DNA from: Flavobacterium difficile | GTDB lineage: Bacteria > Bacteroidota > Bacteroidia > Flavobacteriales > Flavobacteriaceae | Length of the DNA stretch: 64,000 bases | Assembly (NCBI RefSeq): GCF_011392115.1 | Contig: NZ_JAAJBT010000001.1 | Location: 186,001-250,000 of the forward strand | Reading direction: 5' to 3' | Program-made: the position numbers and the translations under genes | Shown here: piece after piece, positions 24,628 to 32,779 of the stretch | How positions within the stretch are numbered: the stretch's first letter is position 1 | Layout: each line of letters starts with the position of its first letter | Notes under the pieces: generated by a model | Database searches by the model: none | Told to the model about the DNA's origin: nothing | What the model saw: only the letters and a program-made list of their open reading frames with translations

Positions 24628-24713
24628 TTAGATGCTAAACTAATTTCTTCTTCAATAAAAAGAAATATCGACAACTTGTTTTTAAATTCTAATTTAATTG
24701 TAAAAATGTATCT

Positions 24714-24743
24714 GAAAAAAGATACTGAAATACTTCCAGTATT
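24714..24743 (-). terminator. rplM-rpsI terminator
   Basis: GATACTG (24721-24727) pairs with CAGTATT (24737-24743, one G-U). On the minus strand the stem overlaps the rpsI stop codon and is followed by TTTTTT. Confidence 0.7.
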
Positions 24744-25128
24744 AACGTTTCGAGAATTGGAATCTCTTACGTGCTTTCTTCTGACCGAATTTTTTACGTT
24801 CTACCATTCTTGGATCTCTTGTTAGTAATCCTTCTGGTTTTAAAACCAATCTGTTTTCTGCTTCTACTTCGCACATTGCTCTAGCAATAGCCATTCTTAC
24901 AGCTTCTGCTTGACCAGTTGCTCCACCACCATAAACATTAATTTTAACGTCGAAATTGTTTTCGTTGTTAGTTAATGTTAAAGCTTGTTTTACTTTGTAC
25001 TGCAATGTAGCAGTTGGAAAGTAAACAGCAAACTCTCTTTTGTTAACTGTAATGTTACCAGTTCCTTCTGTAACATAAACACGTGCAACTGCACATTTTC
25101 TTCTTCCGATTTTGTGAATTACTCCCAT
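24742..25128 (-). CDS. rpsI: 30S ribosomal protein S9
   Basis: A 128-residue S9. It starts MGVIHKIGRRKCAVARVYV and ends with the conserved basic tail GLLTRDPRMVERKKFGQKKARKRFQFSKR, whose last residues reach the P-site tRNA. GGGATGQAEAVRMAIARAM is the typical middle. Its ATG overlaps the rplM stop codon by one base (TAATG), so translation is coupled in the classical rplM-rpsI operon. A terminator overlaps the stop codon. Confidence 0.98.
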   Translation of the reverse strand: MGVIHKIGRRKCAVARVYVTEGTGNITVNKREFAVYFPTATLQYKVKQALTLTNNENNFDVKINVYGGGATGQAEAVRMAIARAMCEVEAENRLVLKPEGLLTRDPRMVERKKFGQKKARKRFQFSKR

Positions 25129-25583
25129 TACTTAAGATCGTTTAGGTTAACAGTTTTAGGTGATTGTGCTGCATGTTTATGAGCATCTCCTACGTTAACA
25201 TTTAAATTACGGAATAATTGAGCTCCTAATTTGTTTTTAGGCAACATTCCTTTAACTGCTTTTTCTACTAATAATGCAGGATTTTTTTGTTGCATTACTT
25301 TTGCAGTTAGACTTCTTTGTCCTCCTGGATAACCTGTGTGACGGATGTACGTTTTCTCATCCAATTTGTTTCCAGTAAGATTGATTTTTTCTGCGTTAAT
25401 AACAATTACGTTATCTCCACAGTCAACATGCGGCGTATAACTTGGCTTGTATTTACCTCTTAATAGCATAGCTACTTTAGAAGCAAAACGACCTAAGTTA
25501 TGACCTTCAGCATCTACCACAATCCACTGCTTGTCTGCAGTAGCCTTGTTTGCCGAAATTGTCTTGTAGCTTAATGTGTTCAC
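25128..25583 (-). CDS. rplM: 50S ribosomal protein L13
   Basis: A 151-residue L13. Signature stretches are KQWIVVDAEGHNLGRFASKVAMLLRGK, SYTPHVDCGDNVIVINAEKI and YIRHTGYPGG, followed by KAVKGMLPKNKLG. It is an early assembly protein of the large subunit. It heads the rplM-rpsI operon with an exact consensus promoter about 60 bases upstream and a palindromic hairpin at the 5' end of the leader. Confidence 0.98.
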   Translation of the reverse strand: MNTLSYKTISANKATADKQWIVVDAEGHNLGRFASKVAMLLRGKYKPSYTPHVDCGDNVIVINAEKINLTGNKLDEKTYIRHTGYPGGQRSLTAKVMQQKNPALLVEKAVKGMLPKNKLGAQLFRNLNVNVGDAHKHAAQSPKTVNLNDLK

Positions 25584-25612
25584 AATACTAATTTTTAATT
25601 AAACATTCCATT

Positions 25613-25637
25613 CCTAATCCCGAACTTCGGGTTTAGG
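25613..25637 (-). promoter_or_regulatory. Hairpin at the 5' end of the rplM leader
   Basis: CCTAA-T-CCCGA (25613-25623) is inverted against TCGGG-T-TTAGG (25627-25637), two helices interrupted by one mismatch. It begins right at the start expected from the rplM promoter and lies 30 bases before the ATG. L13 operons have regulatory leaders in other phyla, so autoregulation is possible; a transcript-stabilising 5' hairpin is the simpler alternative. Confidence 0.45.
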
Positions 25638-25641
25638 GGTG

Positions 25642-25671
25642 CAAAAGTACAATTAATTATTAAAATTACAA
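25642..25671 (-). promoter_or_regulatory. rplM-rpsI promoter
   Basis: Minus-strand TTG (25669-25671), 19-base spacer, TACTTTTG (25642-25649): exact match to the Bacteroidetes -33/-7 consensus. Confidence 0.8.
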
Positions 25672-25767
25672 ACTCTATCCTAAATTTCTTTTGTATTGAT
25701 TTTGAACTCTTTGAAATGCTCTCAAAATTTATATTCATTTTTATACACATATTTTAGTCAATTTTTA

Positions 25768-25775
25768 TATTTTTG
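25768..25775 (+). promoter_or_regulatory. LacI-family gene promoter -7 element
   Basis: TATTTTTG matches TAnnTTTG, 19 bases before the ATG of the regulator gene. No TTG is at the -33 position. Confidence 0.35.
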
Positions 25776-25794
25776 AAGTTGATAAGTATTAGAA

Positions 25795-26826
25795 ATGAAA
25801 TCAAAAGCCACTTTAAAAGAATTAGCGAGAGAATTAGGTGTTTCTACTTCAACGGTTTCTAAAGCGTTAAGTAATAGTCCGGAAATCAGTGAACAGACTA
25901 AAATTAAGATCAAAGAATTCGCACTTCTTAAAAATTACAAACCTAATAGTATTGCTAAAAACTTAAAAAATCAGCGTTCTTATACCATAGGTGTGATTTT
26001 GCCAAACATTCTAAATCCGTTTTTTGCTAAAGTTTTTTCTGGTATCGAATTATATGCGAATGAAAAAGGTTATAATTTGATTACTTGTACTTCTAACGAA
26101 TCTTTGGAAAAAGAAAAACAAATGATTGAAATGTTAGACAATGGTGCGATTGATGGTTTTATTTTAGCTTTAGCAGAAGAAACTCAGAAAGAAAATAATT
26201 TTACTCATATATATAATGTGCTAAGACATGGAACACCAGTTGTTTTATTTGACAGAATTGCTGAAGAGTTAAAATGTGATAAGGTAATTGTGGATGATTT
26301 TGATTCCGCTGTGAATGCCACGCAATATTTGATAGATACCAATTGTAAAAAAATTGCATTATTCTCAACGATTAATAATTTAAGTGTTGGCGATTTAAGA
26401 ACAAACGGTTACAAAGAGGCGTTGCGTAGAAATAAAATTAAATTTGATAAAAGCTTGGCTTTGCTTACAGATTCAGATGAAGGCTTTGATGAAAAAATGG
26501 GAGCACTTATTTTAAGTAAAAAACCGGATGCTATCTTTGCAATTGATGAATACGCTGTAGTAACTGCCATGAAATTTTGTTTAAAAAATGGTTTACATGT
26601 TCCAGATGATATTTCAATACTAGGATTTGCAGATGGTTTATGGTCGCGCCGAATGACGCCTAGTTTGTCTACTATTAGTCAGCATGCGCCAGAAATTGGT
26701 CAGAAAACAGCCGAATTAATCATCAAACGTATCGAAGAAATTCCAGATTTTGAATCGGAAAAAATATTTGAAACAGCTGTAATTAAAACAGAATTAAGAA
26801 AAAGAGATTCGGTCAGAAAACTATAA
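25795..26826 (+). CDS. LacI-family transcriptional regulator
   Basis: A 343-residue repressor. Residues 1-58 form the LacI helix-turn-helix and hinge (ATLKELARELGVSTSTVSKALSNSPEISEQTKIKI, then NYKPNSIAKNLKNQRS). Residues 60-335 are a periplasmic-binding-protein-like ligand domain (TIGVILPNILNPFFAKVFSGIE, DGFILAL, LGFADG, STISQHAPEIGQKTAEL). It should bind a sugar or nucleoside-like effector in the cytoplasm. No sugar operon or transporter is next to it, so the target genes are elsewhere or unknown. Its 3' end overlaps the convergent surE by six bases (CTATAA), leaving no room for a terminator between them. Confidence 0.93.
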   Translation: MKSKATLKELARELGVSTSTVSKALSNSPEISEQTKIKIKEFALLKNYKPNSIAKNLKNQRSYTIGVILPNILNPFFAKVFSGIELYANEKGYNLITCTSNESLEKEKQMIEMLDNGAIDGFILALAEETQKENNFTHIYNVLRHGTPVVLFDRIAEELKCDKVIVDDFDSAVNATQYLIDTNCKKIALFSTINNLSVGDLRTNGYKEALRRNKIKFDKSLALLTDSDEGFDEKMGALILSKKPDAIFAIDEYAVVTAMKFCLKNGLHVPDDISILGFADGLWSRRMTPSLSTISQHAPEIGQKTAELIIKRIEEIPDFESEKIFETAVIKTELRKRDSVRKL

Positions 26827-27576
26827 ATTCCAACTATTCAACTGTTGCATCGCATGGTATGCGGTTAAATCAAAATGAACAGGAACAATAGAGATGTAAT
26901 CATTAGCTAAAGCCCATTCATCGGTATCTTGGCCATTGTCGTGGTTGACAAATTTTCCAGTAAGCCAATAGTATTCTTTTCCCATGGGATTGATGCGTTT
27001 GTCAAATTCTTCTTCCCAGGCTGCTTTCGCTTGACGACAAATTTTAATGCCTTTTATGTTGTTTGTTTTCGGAAAATTCACATTTAAGACTACACCTTCA
27101 GGTAGTCCTTTTTCTAAAACTTCGAGTACAATTTTTTTGATATAGGGTTTGATGAATTCAAAATTGGCGTCCCAACTGTAATCGCATAACGAAAATCCAA
27201 TCGATGGTATCCCTTCAATGCCACCTTCTACAGCGGCACTCATCGTACCAGAATAAATTACATTTACAGAAGAATTTGAACCATGATTAATTCCTGATAC
27301 ACATAAATTTGGACGGGTTTTCAGCACTTCATGTACACCCATCTTTACACAATCTACAGGAGTTCCAGAACAACTGTAAGCGTTTTCAGTACCTAAAAAT
27401 CCGGGAATATGTTTCAATTCTAATGTGTTGTTTATCGTTATAGCGTGTCCCATTCCGCTTTGTGCACTGTCTGGAGCAATAATATAAATTTCACCTAATT
27501 CGTGCATTACTTCGGTTAAGGCTTTTATGCCAGGAGCAGCAATACCATCGTCATTGGTAATTAGAATTTTTTTCAT
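26821..27576 (-). CDS. surE: 5'/3'-nucleotidase SurE
   Basis: A 251-residue SurE phosphatase. The N-terminal metal motif ILITNDDGIAAPGI (residues 4-17, with the paired Asp8-Asp9 after Asn) is intact. SGMGHAITINNTL, SGTPVDCVKMGV and GINHGSNSSVNVIYSGTMSAAVEG are further family blocks. It removes phosphate from nucleoside monophosphates and possibly short polyphosphate, and is linked to stationary-phase survival in other bacteria. It diverges from the processing protease gene and overlaps the end of the LacI gene. Confidence 0.96.
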   Translation of the reverse strand: MKKILITNDDGIAAPGIKALTEVMHELGEIYIIAPDSAQSGMGHAITINNTLELKHIPGFLGTENAYSCSGTPVDCVKMGVHEVLKTRPNLCVSGINHGSNSSVNVIYSGTMSAAVEGGIEGIPSIGFSLCDYSWDANFEFIKPYIKKIVLEVLEKGLPEGVVLNVNFPKTNNIKGIKICRQAKAAWEEEFDKRINPMGKEYYWLTGKFVNHDNGQDTDEWALANDYISIVPVHFDLTAYHAMQQLNSWNL

Positions 27577-27680
27577 TTCGTGAAGGTGTTAAAATATTTG
27601 CTAAATTATCATATTTTATGATTTAATTGTAGATAAAAATATTAAATTTGTGTTCTTAGTTAAAAAGAAACAAAAGCATT

Positions 27681-27688
27681 TACTTTTG
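27681..27688 (+). promoter_or_regulatory. Promoter -7 element of the processing protease
   Basis: TACTTTTG matches TAnnTTTG, 21 bases before the ATG. No clear -33 TTG. Confidence 0.45.
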
Positions 27689-27709
27689 GCACGATTTTAG
27701 AAATTAGAA

Positions 27710-29920
27710 ATGAAAAATATAGTAGAATTTATGAAAAGGAATTATAGAGTTTTATTAGTTGTAGGAATATTAGCTGCAGGATTGTGGAGTTTTATGCCAT
27801 CCAAAACTTCGTCTGGAGACGAGAAAGATAAAATGTTACTTGAGTTGTTGTCTTTTGTATTAGAAAAAGGACATTTTTCTCCAATTGAATTGAATGATGA
27901 CTTTTCCAAAAAAGCTTATGCTTCTTACATTGAATCTCTAGATCCAACCAAAAGATATTTTATTCAGTCGGATATTAATGAATTTCAAAAATATGAAACT
28001 TCGATTGATGATATGATAAGAAGTAAAGATTTGTCGTTTTTCGATTTAACTTACAAAAGGTTAATGCAAAGAATGAAAGAATCAAAAGAAATTTACAGTT
28101 CGATTCTTTCTAAACCTCTAAATTTAAACGATGATGAAACGATAAGTGTTGATTATGAAAAATTACCTTATGCAGCTTCAAAAGGAGATTTGACTACCAG
28201 ATGGAGAAAGCAATTAGAATTTGCCGTTTTAAGTGATATTACAGATAAAGAAGACATACAAAACGGAATTGATAAATTAGATGCAGAAACTACAGAGAAA
28301 AAAGAAGTAGTTAAAGCTGAACCAAAAACATTTGAACAGTTAGAAGAAAAAGCTAGAAAAACAACGGAGAGTAACCTAAATAATAATTTTAGTTTTATTG
28401 CCGAATTAACTCGTGAAGATTGGTTTTCAATTTACATTAATGCCATTGTAACACAATATGATCCACATACTTATTACTTTTCTCCAGAAGATAAAGAGAA
28501 ATTTGATGTAAGCATGAGTGGTAAATTTGAAGGTATTGGTGCCCGTTTACAAAAGAAAAACGAAGGCATTGAAGTTTCAGAATTAATTAGTGGTGGTCCA
28601 GCTTGGCGAGGAAAATTATTAGAACAAGGCGATATTATCATAAAAGTTGGTCAAGGTAACGAAGAACCAATCGACATTGCAGGAATGCGTTTGGATGATG
28701 TGATCAAAAAAATTAAAGGACCAAAAGGAACTCTTGTGAAACTTACTGTAAAGAAAGTTGATGGAAGTGTTAAAGTTGTTCCAATTATGAGAGATGAAGT
28801 GGAAACAGAGGAAACTTTTGCCAAATCGACAGTAGTAAATAAAGACGGGAAACTATTTGGAATAATTTATTTACCTAAGTTTTATATTACATTTGAAAAT
28901 AAAGCAAATAGAGATGCCTTTAAAGATGTTGCACAAGAAATTGAGCGATTAAAAGCTTTAAATGTTCAAGGAATTGTAATGGATTTACGTGATAATGGAG
29001 GTGGGTCTTTAGAAACTGTTGTGAAAATGACAGGTTTATTTATCGATAAAGGTCCAGTAGTTCAGGTAAAACCTGCAGGTGGAAAAGCACAAGTTTTACC
29101 AGATACAGATTCAAAAGTGCAATGGGATGGGCCGTTAGTTGTTATGATTAATAATTATTCTGCATCGGCTTCTGAAATTTTTGCAGCTGCCATTCAAGAT
29201 TATAAAAGAGGAATTGTTATTGGAAGTAAGCAATCTTACGGAAAAGGTACGGTTCAGAATGTATTTGAACTTAACGAATTTGTCCGCGGAAATCAGTACG
29301 GAGATTTAGGAGCTTTGAAAACTACAACTCAAAAATTCTATAGAATTAATGGTGGTTCTACACAATTAGAAGGTGTAAAAAGTGATATTGTAATGCCAGA
29401 CCGTTTTAGTTTTATGGAAACAGGTGAAAAAGACGAAAAAAGTGCATTGCCTTGGGATAAAATTGAACCTGCAATTTATACTCCTTTAAATGTGAGTTTT
29501 GATAAAGTTATTGCGAAGAGTAAAAACAGAATTGCTACGAATGAAAACTTTAGTTTAATTTCTGAAAATGCAAAATGGATTAACGATAGAAAAGAAGACA
29601 ATACGATTAGTTTAAATTATGCTTCTTACAGAAAAGAATTGTCAGATATTGAAGCCCAAACTAAAAAGTTTAAAGCGATTGAAAAATTTAAAAACAACTT
29701 AACTTTTACATCATTGCCTTACGAATTAGAATTAATGGCAAAAGATGAATTGCTTAAAGAAAAACGCGACAGATGGCATGCTGAATTAGTAAAAGACGTT
29801 TATATGACCGAAACACTAAACGTTTTATTCGATTTAACGTTAAAAGAAGTAAGTGCAACAACTCTTGAGAAAACTAAAAAAACAAAAAAAACGAAAGAGA
29901 AAAAGTTAGCTTCTAAATAA
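27710..29920 (+). CDS. prc: Carboxy-terminal processing protease (S41, Tsp/Prc type)
   Basis: A 736-residue periplasmic protease with an N-terminal membrane anchor or uncleaved signal (about residues 10-30). Order: N-terminal helical domain; PDZ domain (about 270-345, GIGARLQKKNEGIEVSELISGGPA, LLEQGDIIIKVGQG); S41 catalytic core with DNGGGSLE, then NNYSASASEIFAAA carrying the nucleophilic Ser (middle of SASAS) and SYGKGTVQ carrying the general-base Lys; a C-terminal DUF3340-like domain; and a lysine-rich tail. Length and order match Tsp/Prc rather than the shorter CtpA. It trims or degrades periplasmic proteins from their C-terminus. Monocistronic, ending in a strong terminator. Confidence 0.95.
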   Translation: MKNIVEFMKRNYRVLLVVGILAAGLWSFMPSKTSSGDEKDKMLLELLSFVLEKGHFSPIELNDDFSKKAYASYIESLDPTKRYFIQSDINEFQKYETSIDDMIRSKDLSFFDLTYKRLMQRMKESKEIYSSILSKPLNLNDDETISVDYEKLPYAASKGDLTTRWRKQLEFAVLSDITDKEDIQNGIDKLDAETTEKKEVVKAEPKTFEQLEEKARKTTESNLNNNFSFIAELTREDWFSIYINAIVTQYDPHTYYFSPEDKEKFDVSMSGKFEGIGARLQKKNEGIEVSELISGGPAWRGKLLEQGDIIIKVGQGNEEPIDIAGMRLDDVIKKIKGPKGTLVKLTVKKVDGSVKVVPIMRDEVETEETFAKSTVVNKDGKLFGIIYLPKFYITFENKANRDAFKDVAQEIERLKALNVQGIVMDLRDNGGGSLETVVKMTGLFIDKGPVVQVKPAGGKAQVLPDTDSKVQWDGPLVVMINNYSASASEIFAAAIQDYKRGIVIGSKQSYGKGTVQNVFELNEFVRGNQYGDLGALKTTTQKFYRINGGSTQLEGVKSDIVMPDRFSFMETGEKDEKSALPWDKIEPAIYTPLNVSFDKVIAKSKNRIATNENFSLISENAKWINDRKEDNTISLNYASYRKELSDIEAQTKKFKAIEKFKNNLTFTSLPYELELMAKDELLKEKRDRWHAELVKDVYMTETLNVLFDLTLKEVSATTLEKTKKTKKTKEKKLASK

Positions 29921-29934
29921 ATGAGATTTATAAA

Positions 29935-29969
29935 TAAAAAAATGCCATTCAATTTGAATGGCATTTTTT
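29935..29969. terminator. Bidirectional terminator
   Basis: AATGCCATTC (29941-29950), loop AATTT, GAATGGCATT (29956-29965), A run before and T run after. Shared by the protease and the convergent coiled-coil gene. Confidence 0.9.
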
Positions 29970-29991
29970 GTTGTTAAAGTTAAGGAGTCGC

Positions 29992-30555
29992 TTATCTTAT
30001 TTTGTCTAATTTGATTTGCGCTTTTTCTAGTTTGTTTTGTAATTCAATGTTTTTCTTCAGAAGTTTTTCTATTTTTTCTTGACGTTTGATTTCATCATTT
30101 GGCGATAGTTTCCCTTTTTTCTTATCCTTTTCAAACTTTTCTTTTTCGTCTTCTGTTTTCTCTTTGTTTTTAAGAATGTCCTTTTTTAAATCGGCAACTT
30201 TTTCTTTAGCGTCAGCTAATTCTTCTCTTTCTTTTTCAATCTTTTTGCGCTCTTTTTCTGCCTCTTTTCTTTCTTTTTCAGCTGCTTTTCTTTCTCTTTC
30301 AGCGTCTTTCTTAGCTTTCTCTAGTTCTTTTTGCTGGTTTTTAGCCTCTTTTTCCGCTTTTTCAATTTCTTTAGCAGCTTGTTTTTCTGCTTTTTCTTTT
30401 TCTTTTAAAGCTTCTTTTTTTTCTTTTTCTAATTTAGAAAATTCAATTTTTTTAATTGAATCATTACTTTTTAAAATAGAATCGGTTTTTATTTCTTGTG
30501 CTTTTAGACTGCCAGCTATGAGGCAAAATCCTATAATTGCGACTAATTTTTTCAT
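29992..30555 (-). CDS. Secreted lysine/glutamate-rich coiled-coil protein
   Basis: A 187-residue protein with a signal peptide (residues 1-19, ending LKAQ). From about residue 40 to the end it is almost only Lys, Glu, Ala and Asp in heptad-like runs (units such as EKEKAEK, AERERKAAEKER). It should form one long charged helix or coiled coil in the periplasm. No domain or active site is visible. Proteins of this sort in Bacteroidota have no assigned function that I know. Such composition is prone to spurious similarity with TolA and other helical proteins. The opposite strand has a long open frame over the same bases, which is a composition shadow. Confidence 0.75.
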   Translation of the reverse strand: MKKLVAIIGFCLIAGSLKAQEIKTDSILKSNDSIKKIEFSKLEKEKKEALKEKEKAEKQAAKEIEKAEKEAKNQQKELEKAKKDAERERKAAEKERKEAEKERKKIEKEREELADAKEKVADLKKDILKNKEKTEDEKEKFEKDKKKGKLSPNDEIKRQEKIEKLLKKNIELQNKLEKAQIKLDKIR

Positions 30556-30615
30556 ATTGATATGAGTTAAGTTTTACGTATTTTATTTACTTTTACAAAG
30601 ATAACAAACATAATT

Positions 30616-31413
30616 ATGCGAATATTCTTTTTAAATATATTTCTTCTTTCCTTTATTTCTTCTTGTCAATTAAAAAATGAAAATACGAAATTAGATACAG
30701 ATGCTACTTCCACAAAAGTATCGAACAATTCAACAGATTCTTCTGAGTTTTCTCCATTGCCGACTTCTACAACTAACGCTGTTTATGAACGTGAAGGTTA
30801 TACGTTTTCCTATGCGGAAGCTTATGAGCAAAGCGAATGGGTAGCCTATTTGTTAGAAGATGGGAAATGGAAATATTCCGATTTAGAAAGACCACTTTTT
30901 GAACAAGACCCACTTGTAAAAACAGAATCGGCACATTGGGGAAATTATAAAAAATCAGGGTATACGAAAGGTCATTTGTGTCCCGCTGGCGATAGAAAAC
31001 AAAGTCAGGAATTGTATGAGGAAACTTTTTTTACAAGTAACGCCTCACCGCAATTATATGATTTTAATGCTGGAGTTTGGAACCGTTTAGAAAACAAAGT
31101 ACGGTATTGGGCAGGTAAATATGATGGAGTTTATGTAGTAACGGGTGGTGTTTTAACTGAAGATTTAGAAACTATTGGTAGAGAAGAGGTTGCTGTGCCA
31201 AAATATTTTTACAAGGTGTTACTAACGAAAGACAAAACCAGAATGATTGCTTTTTTAGTGCCACATGAAAAATCGAATCAGCCTTTATACGAATTTGTTG
31301 TATCGGTAGACGAATTGGAACAAAAAACAGGAATTGACTTTTTTCCTAAATTAAATGATGCTTCTGAAAATAAATTAGAAGCCAGTAAAGATTATAAAGG
31401 TTGGAGTTTTTAA
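30616..31413 (+). CDS. DNA/RNA non-specific endonuclease lipoprotein (NucA type)
   Basis: A 265-residue protein with a lipoprotein signal (FISSC, Cys17) and a Ser/Thr-rich linker to about residue 55. The beta-beta-alpha metal nuclease core has the motif TKGHLCPAGDRK near residue 118, corresponding to the DRGH box with catalytic His but with Thr-Lys in place of Asp-Arg, and the metal-ligand helix TFFTSNASPQLYDFNAGVWNRLE. DNA and RNA without sequence preference are the expected substrates. The position outside the cytoplasm suits nutrient scavenging or defence against foreign DNA. It stands between two minus-strand units; TACTTTTA upstream may be its -7 element. Confidence 0.9.
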   Translation: MRIFFLNIFLLSFISSCQLKNENTKLDTDATSTKVSNNSTDSSEFSPLPTSTTNAVYEREGYTFSYAEAYEQSEWVAYLLEDGKWKYSDLERPLFEQDPLVKTESAHWGNYKKSGYTKGHLCPAGDRKQSQELYEETFFTSNASPQLYDFNAGVWNRLENKVRYWAGKYDGVYVVTGGVLTEDLETIGREEVAVPKYFYKVLLTKDKTRMIAFLVPHEKSNQPLYEFVVSVDELEQKTGIDFFPKLNDASENKLEASKDYKGWSF

Positions 31414-31425
31414 GAAATCAATTTT

Positions 31426-32682
31426 TTACCACTCATTTACCTTATTCGCATCTAACTTAATAAAGATAAATAGCATAATGGTAAATGCCCATAAACTCGA
31501 ACCTCCATAGGAGAAAAAGGGTAGTGGTACTCCAATAGTTGGAAACAAACGAATAAGCATCGCAATATTTACAAAAAAGTGGGTGAATAAATAGGTAGCC
31601 ACACAATAGCCATATACTCGACTAAATCGGGTTTTTTGCCTTTCTGCTAAGTATAAAATTCGAATAAATAAACACACGAATAAACTCATAACTAAAAGGT
31701 TCCCCACAAATCCCCATTCTTCACCAACGGTTGTAAAAATATAATCAGTGTGTTGTTCTGGTACAAAGCCTCCTTTCGTTTGAGTTCCTTCTAAATATCC
31801 TTTTCCAAGTAAACCTCCAGAACCAATCGCTATCATCGATTGATTTAAGTTGTATCCTTCTTTTTTCATGTCTACATCATCACCTAAAAGTACATTAATT
31901 CTGTCTTTTTGATGTGGTTCTAACACATTATCATACACATAACTTACAGAAAAAGCAAAACTTGAAATGGCAATAAAAATCAAACCATAAACTATTGGAT
32001 TTCTCGTAATTAGACGATTAAAAATATAATGAATTACCATGAAAACACCCACAAAGGAAATTAAAAATATGGGTTTAATAATTAGCGCTAATAAGAATGT
32101 GGCAATGGCTATTGCACCTGTCCATAAATACCAACTCGGTAATCCTTCTCTGTGTAGCACAAATATTAGCGATAAAAATATCATGGCGCTTCCTGCATCA
32201 GGTTGCATTAATATTAAAAAAACAGGCAGTCCAATGATTGCAAAAGCGATATATTGAAAATTTTTCTTTGCTAAATTTACTTGTGCATCACTCAAATATT
32301 TTGATAATAATAAGGCAACAGCTGTTTTTACAAATTCCGAGGGTTGAAAACCAAAACCACCAAATTGATACCAATTGGTTTGTCCTTTTTTGGTAACTCC
32401 AAAAACAAACAATCCTAGAAGTAGAAATATTCCGAATCCATATAATATAAATGAAAACCGTTCAAATATCTTAGAATCTACAAATAAAATAGTAAAAATT
32501 AAAGGAATAGAAATAATCATAAATATCATTTGTCTTCCATAATTTAAACTAAAATCAAAGGTGTATTCTTCATCTGGCGGCACCGTAACAGAATAAATAG
32601 TCATCCATCCAAAAACCACAAGGATGATGTATAACATTATCGTTATCCAATCGATGGAATTACTAATATCTTGGTTTTTCAT
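31426..32682 (-). CDS. rodA: Rod shape-determining protein RodA (SEDS glycosyltransferase)
   Basis: A 418-residue SEDS protein with about ten membrane helices. Family marks are GWMTIYSV near residue 25, FGGFGFQPSEFVKTAVALLLSKYL near residue 107, LMQPDAGSAMIF near residue 160, PEQHTDYIFTTVGEEWGF near residue 308 and GVPLPFFSYGGSSLW near residue 385. It polymerises lipid II into glycan strands during elongation together with PBP2. It is the last gene of the purH-mre-mrdA-rodA order on the minus strand, 97 bases after mrdA. Confidence 0.96.
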   Translation of the reverse strand: MKNQDISNSIDWITIMLYIILVVFGWMTIYSVTVPPDEEYTFDFSLNYGRQMIFMIISIPLIFTILFVDSKIFERFSFILYGFGIFLLLGLFVFGVTKKGQTNWYQFGGFGFQPSEFVKTAVALLLSKYLSDAQVNLAKKNFQYIAFAIIGLPVFLILMQPDAGSAMIFLSLIFVLHREGLPSWYLWTGAIAIATFLLALIIKPIFLISFVGVFMVIHYIFNRLITRNPIVYGLIFIAISSFAFSVSYVYDNVLEPHQKDRINVLLGDDVDMKKEGYNLNQSMIAIGSGGLLGKGYLEGTQTKGGFVPEQHTDYIFTTVGEEWGFVGNLLVMSLFVCLFIRILYLAERQKTRFSRVYGYCVATYLFTHFFVNIAMLIRLFPTIGVPLPFFSYGGSSLWAFTIMLFIFIKLDANKVNEW

Positions 32683-32779
32683 TTTACTTCCTTTATTTGG
32701 AATTTTTATAATTACGAAATAGCAGTTTTTTTTAGATATTTAATTGATTACGATCTCAATTTTGATATTTCGTGACGGT

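Noticed and set aside
29992..30555. TolA-like or DNA-repair ATPase assignment for the coiled-coil protein
   Set aside because: Only composition supports it; no domain order, membrane anchor or catalytic motif.
30086..30565. Long plus-strand open frame rich in Ser and Phe
   Set aside because: It is the complement of the Lys/Glu-rich coiled-coil gene; the composition of that gene removes stops from the opposite strand.
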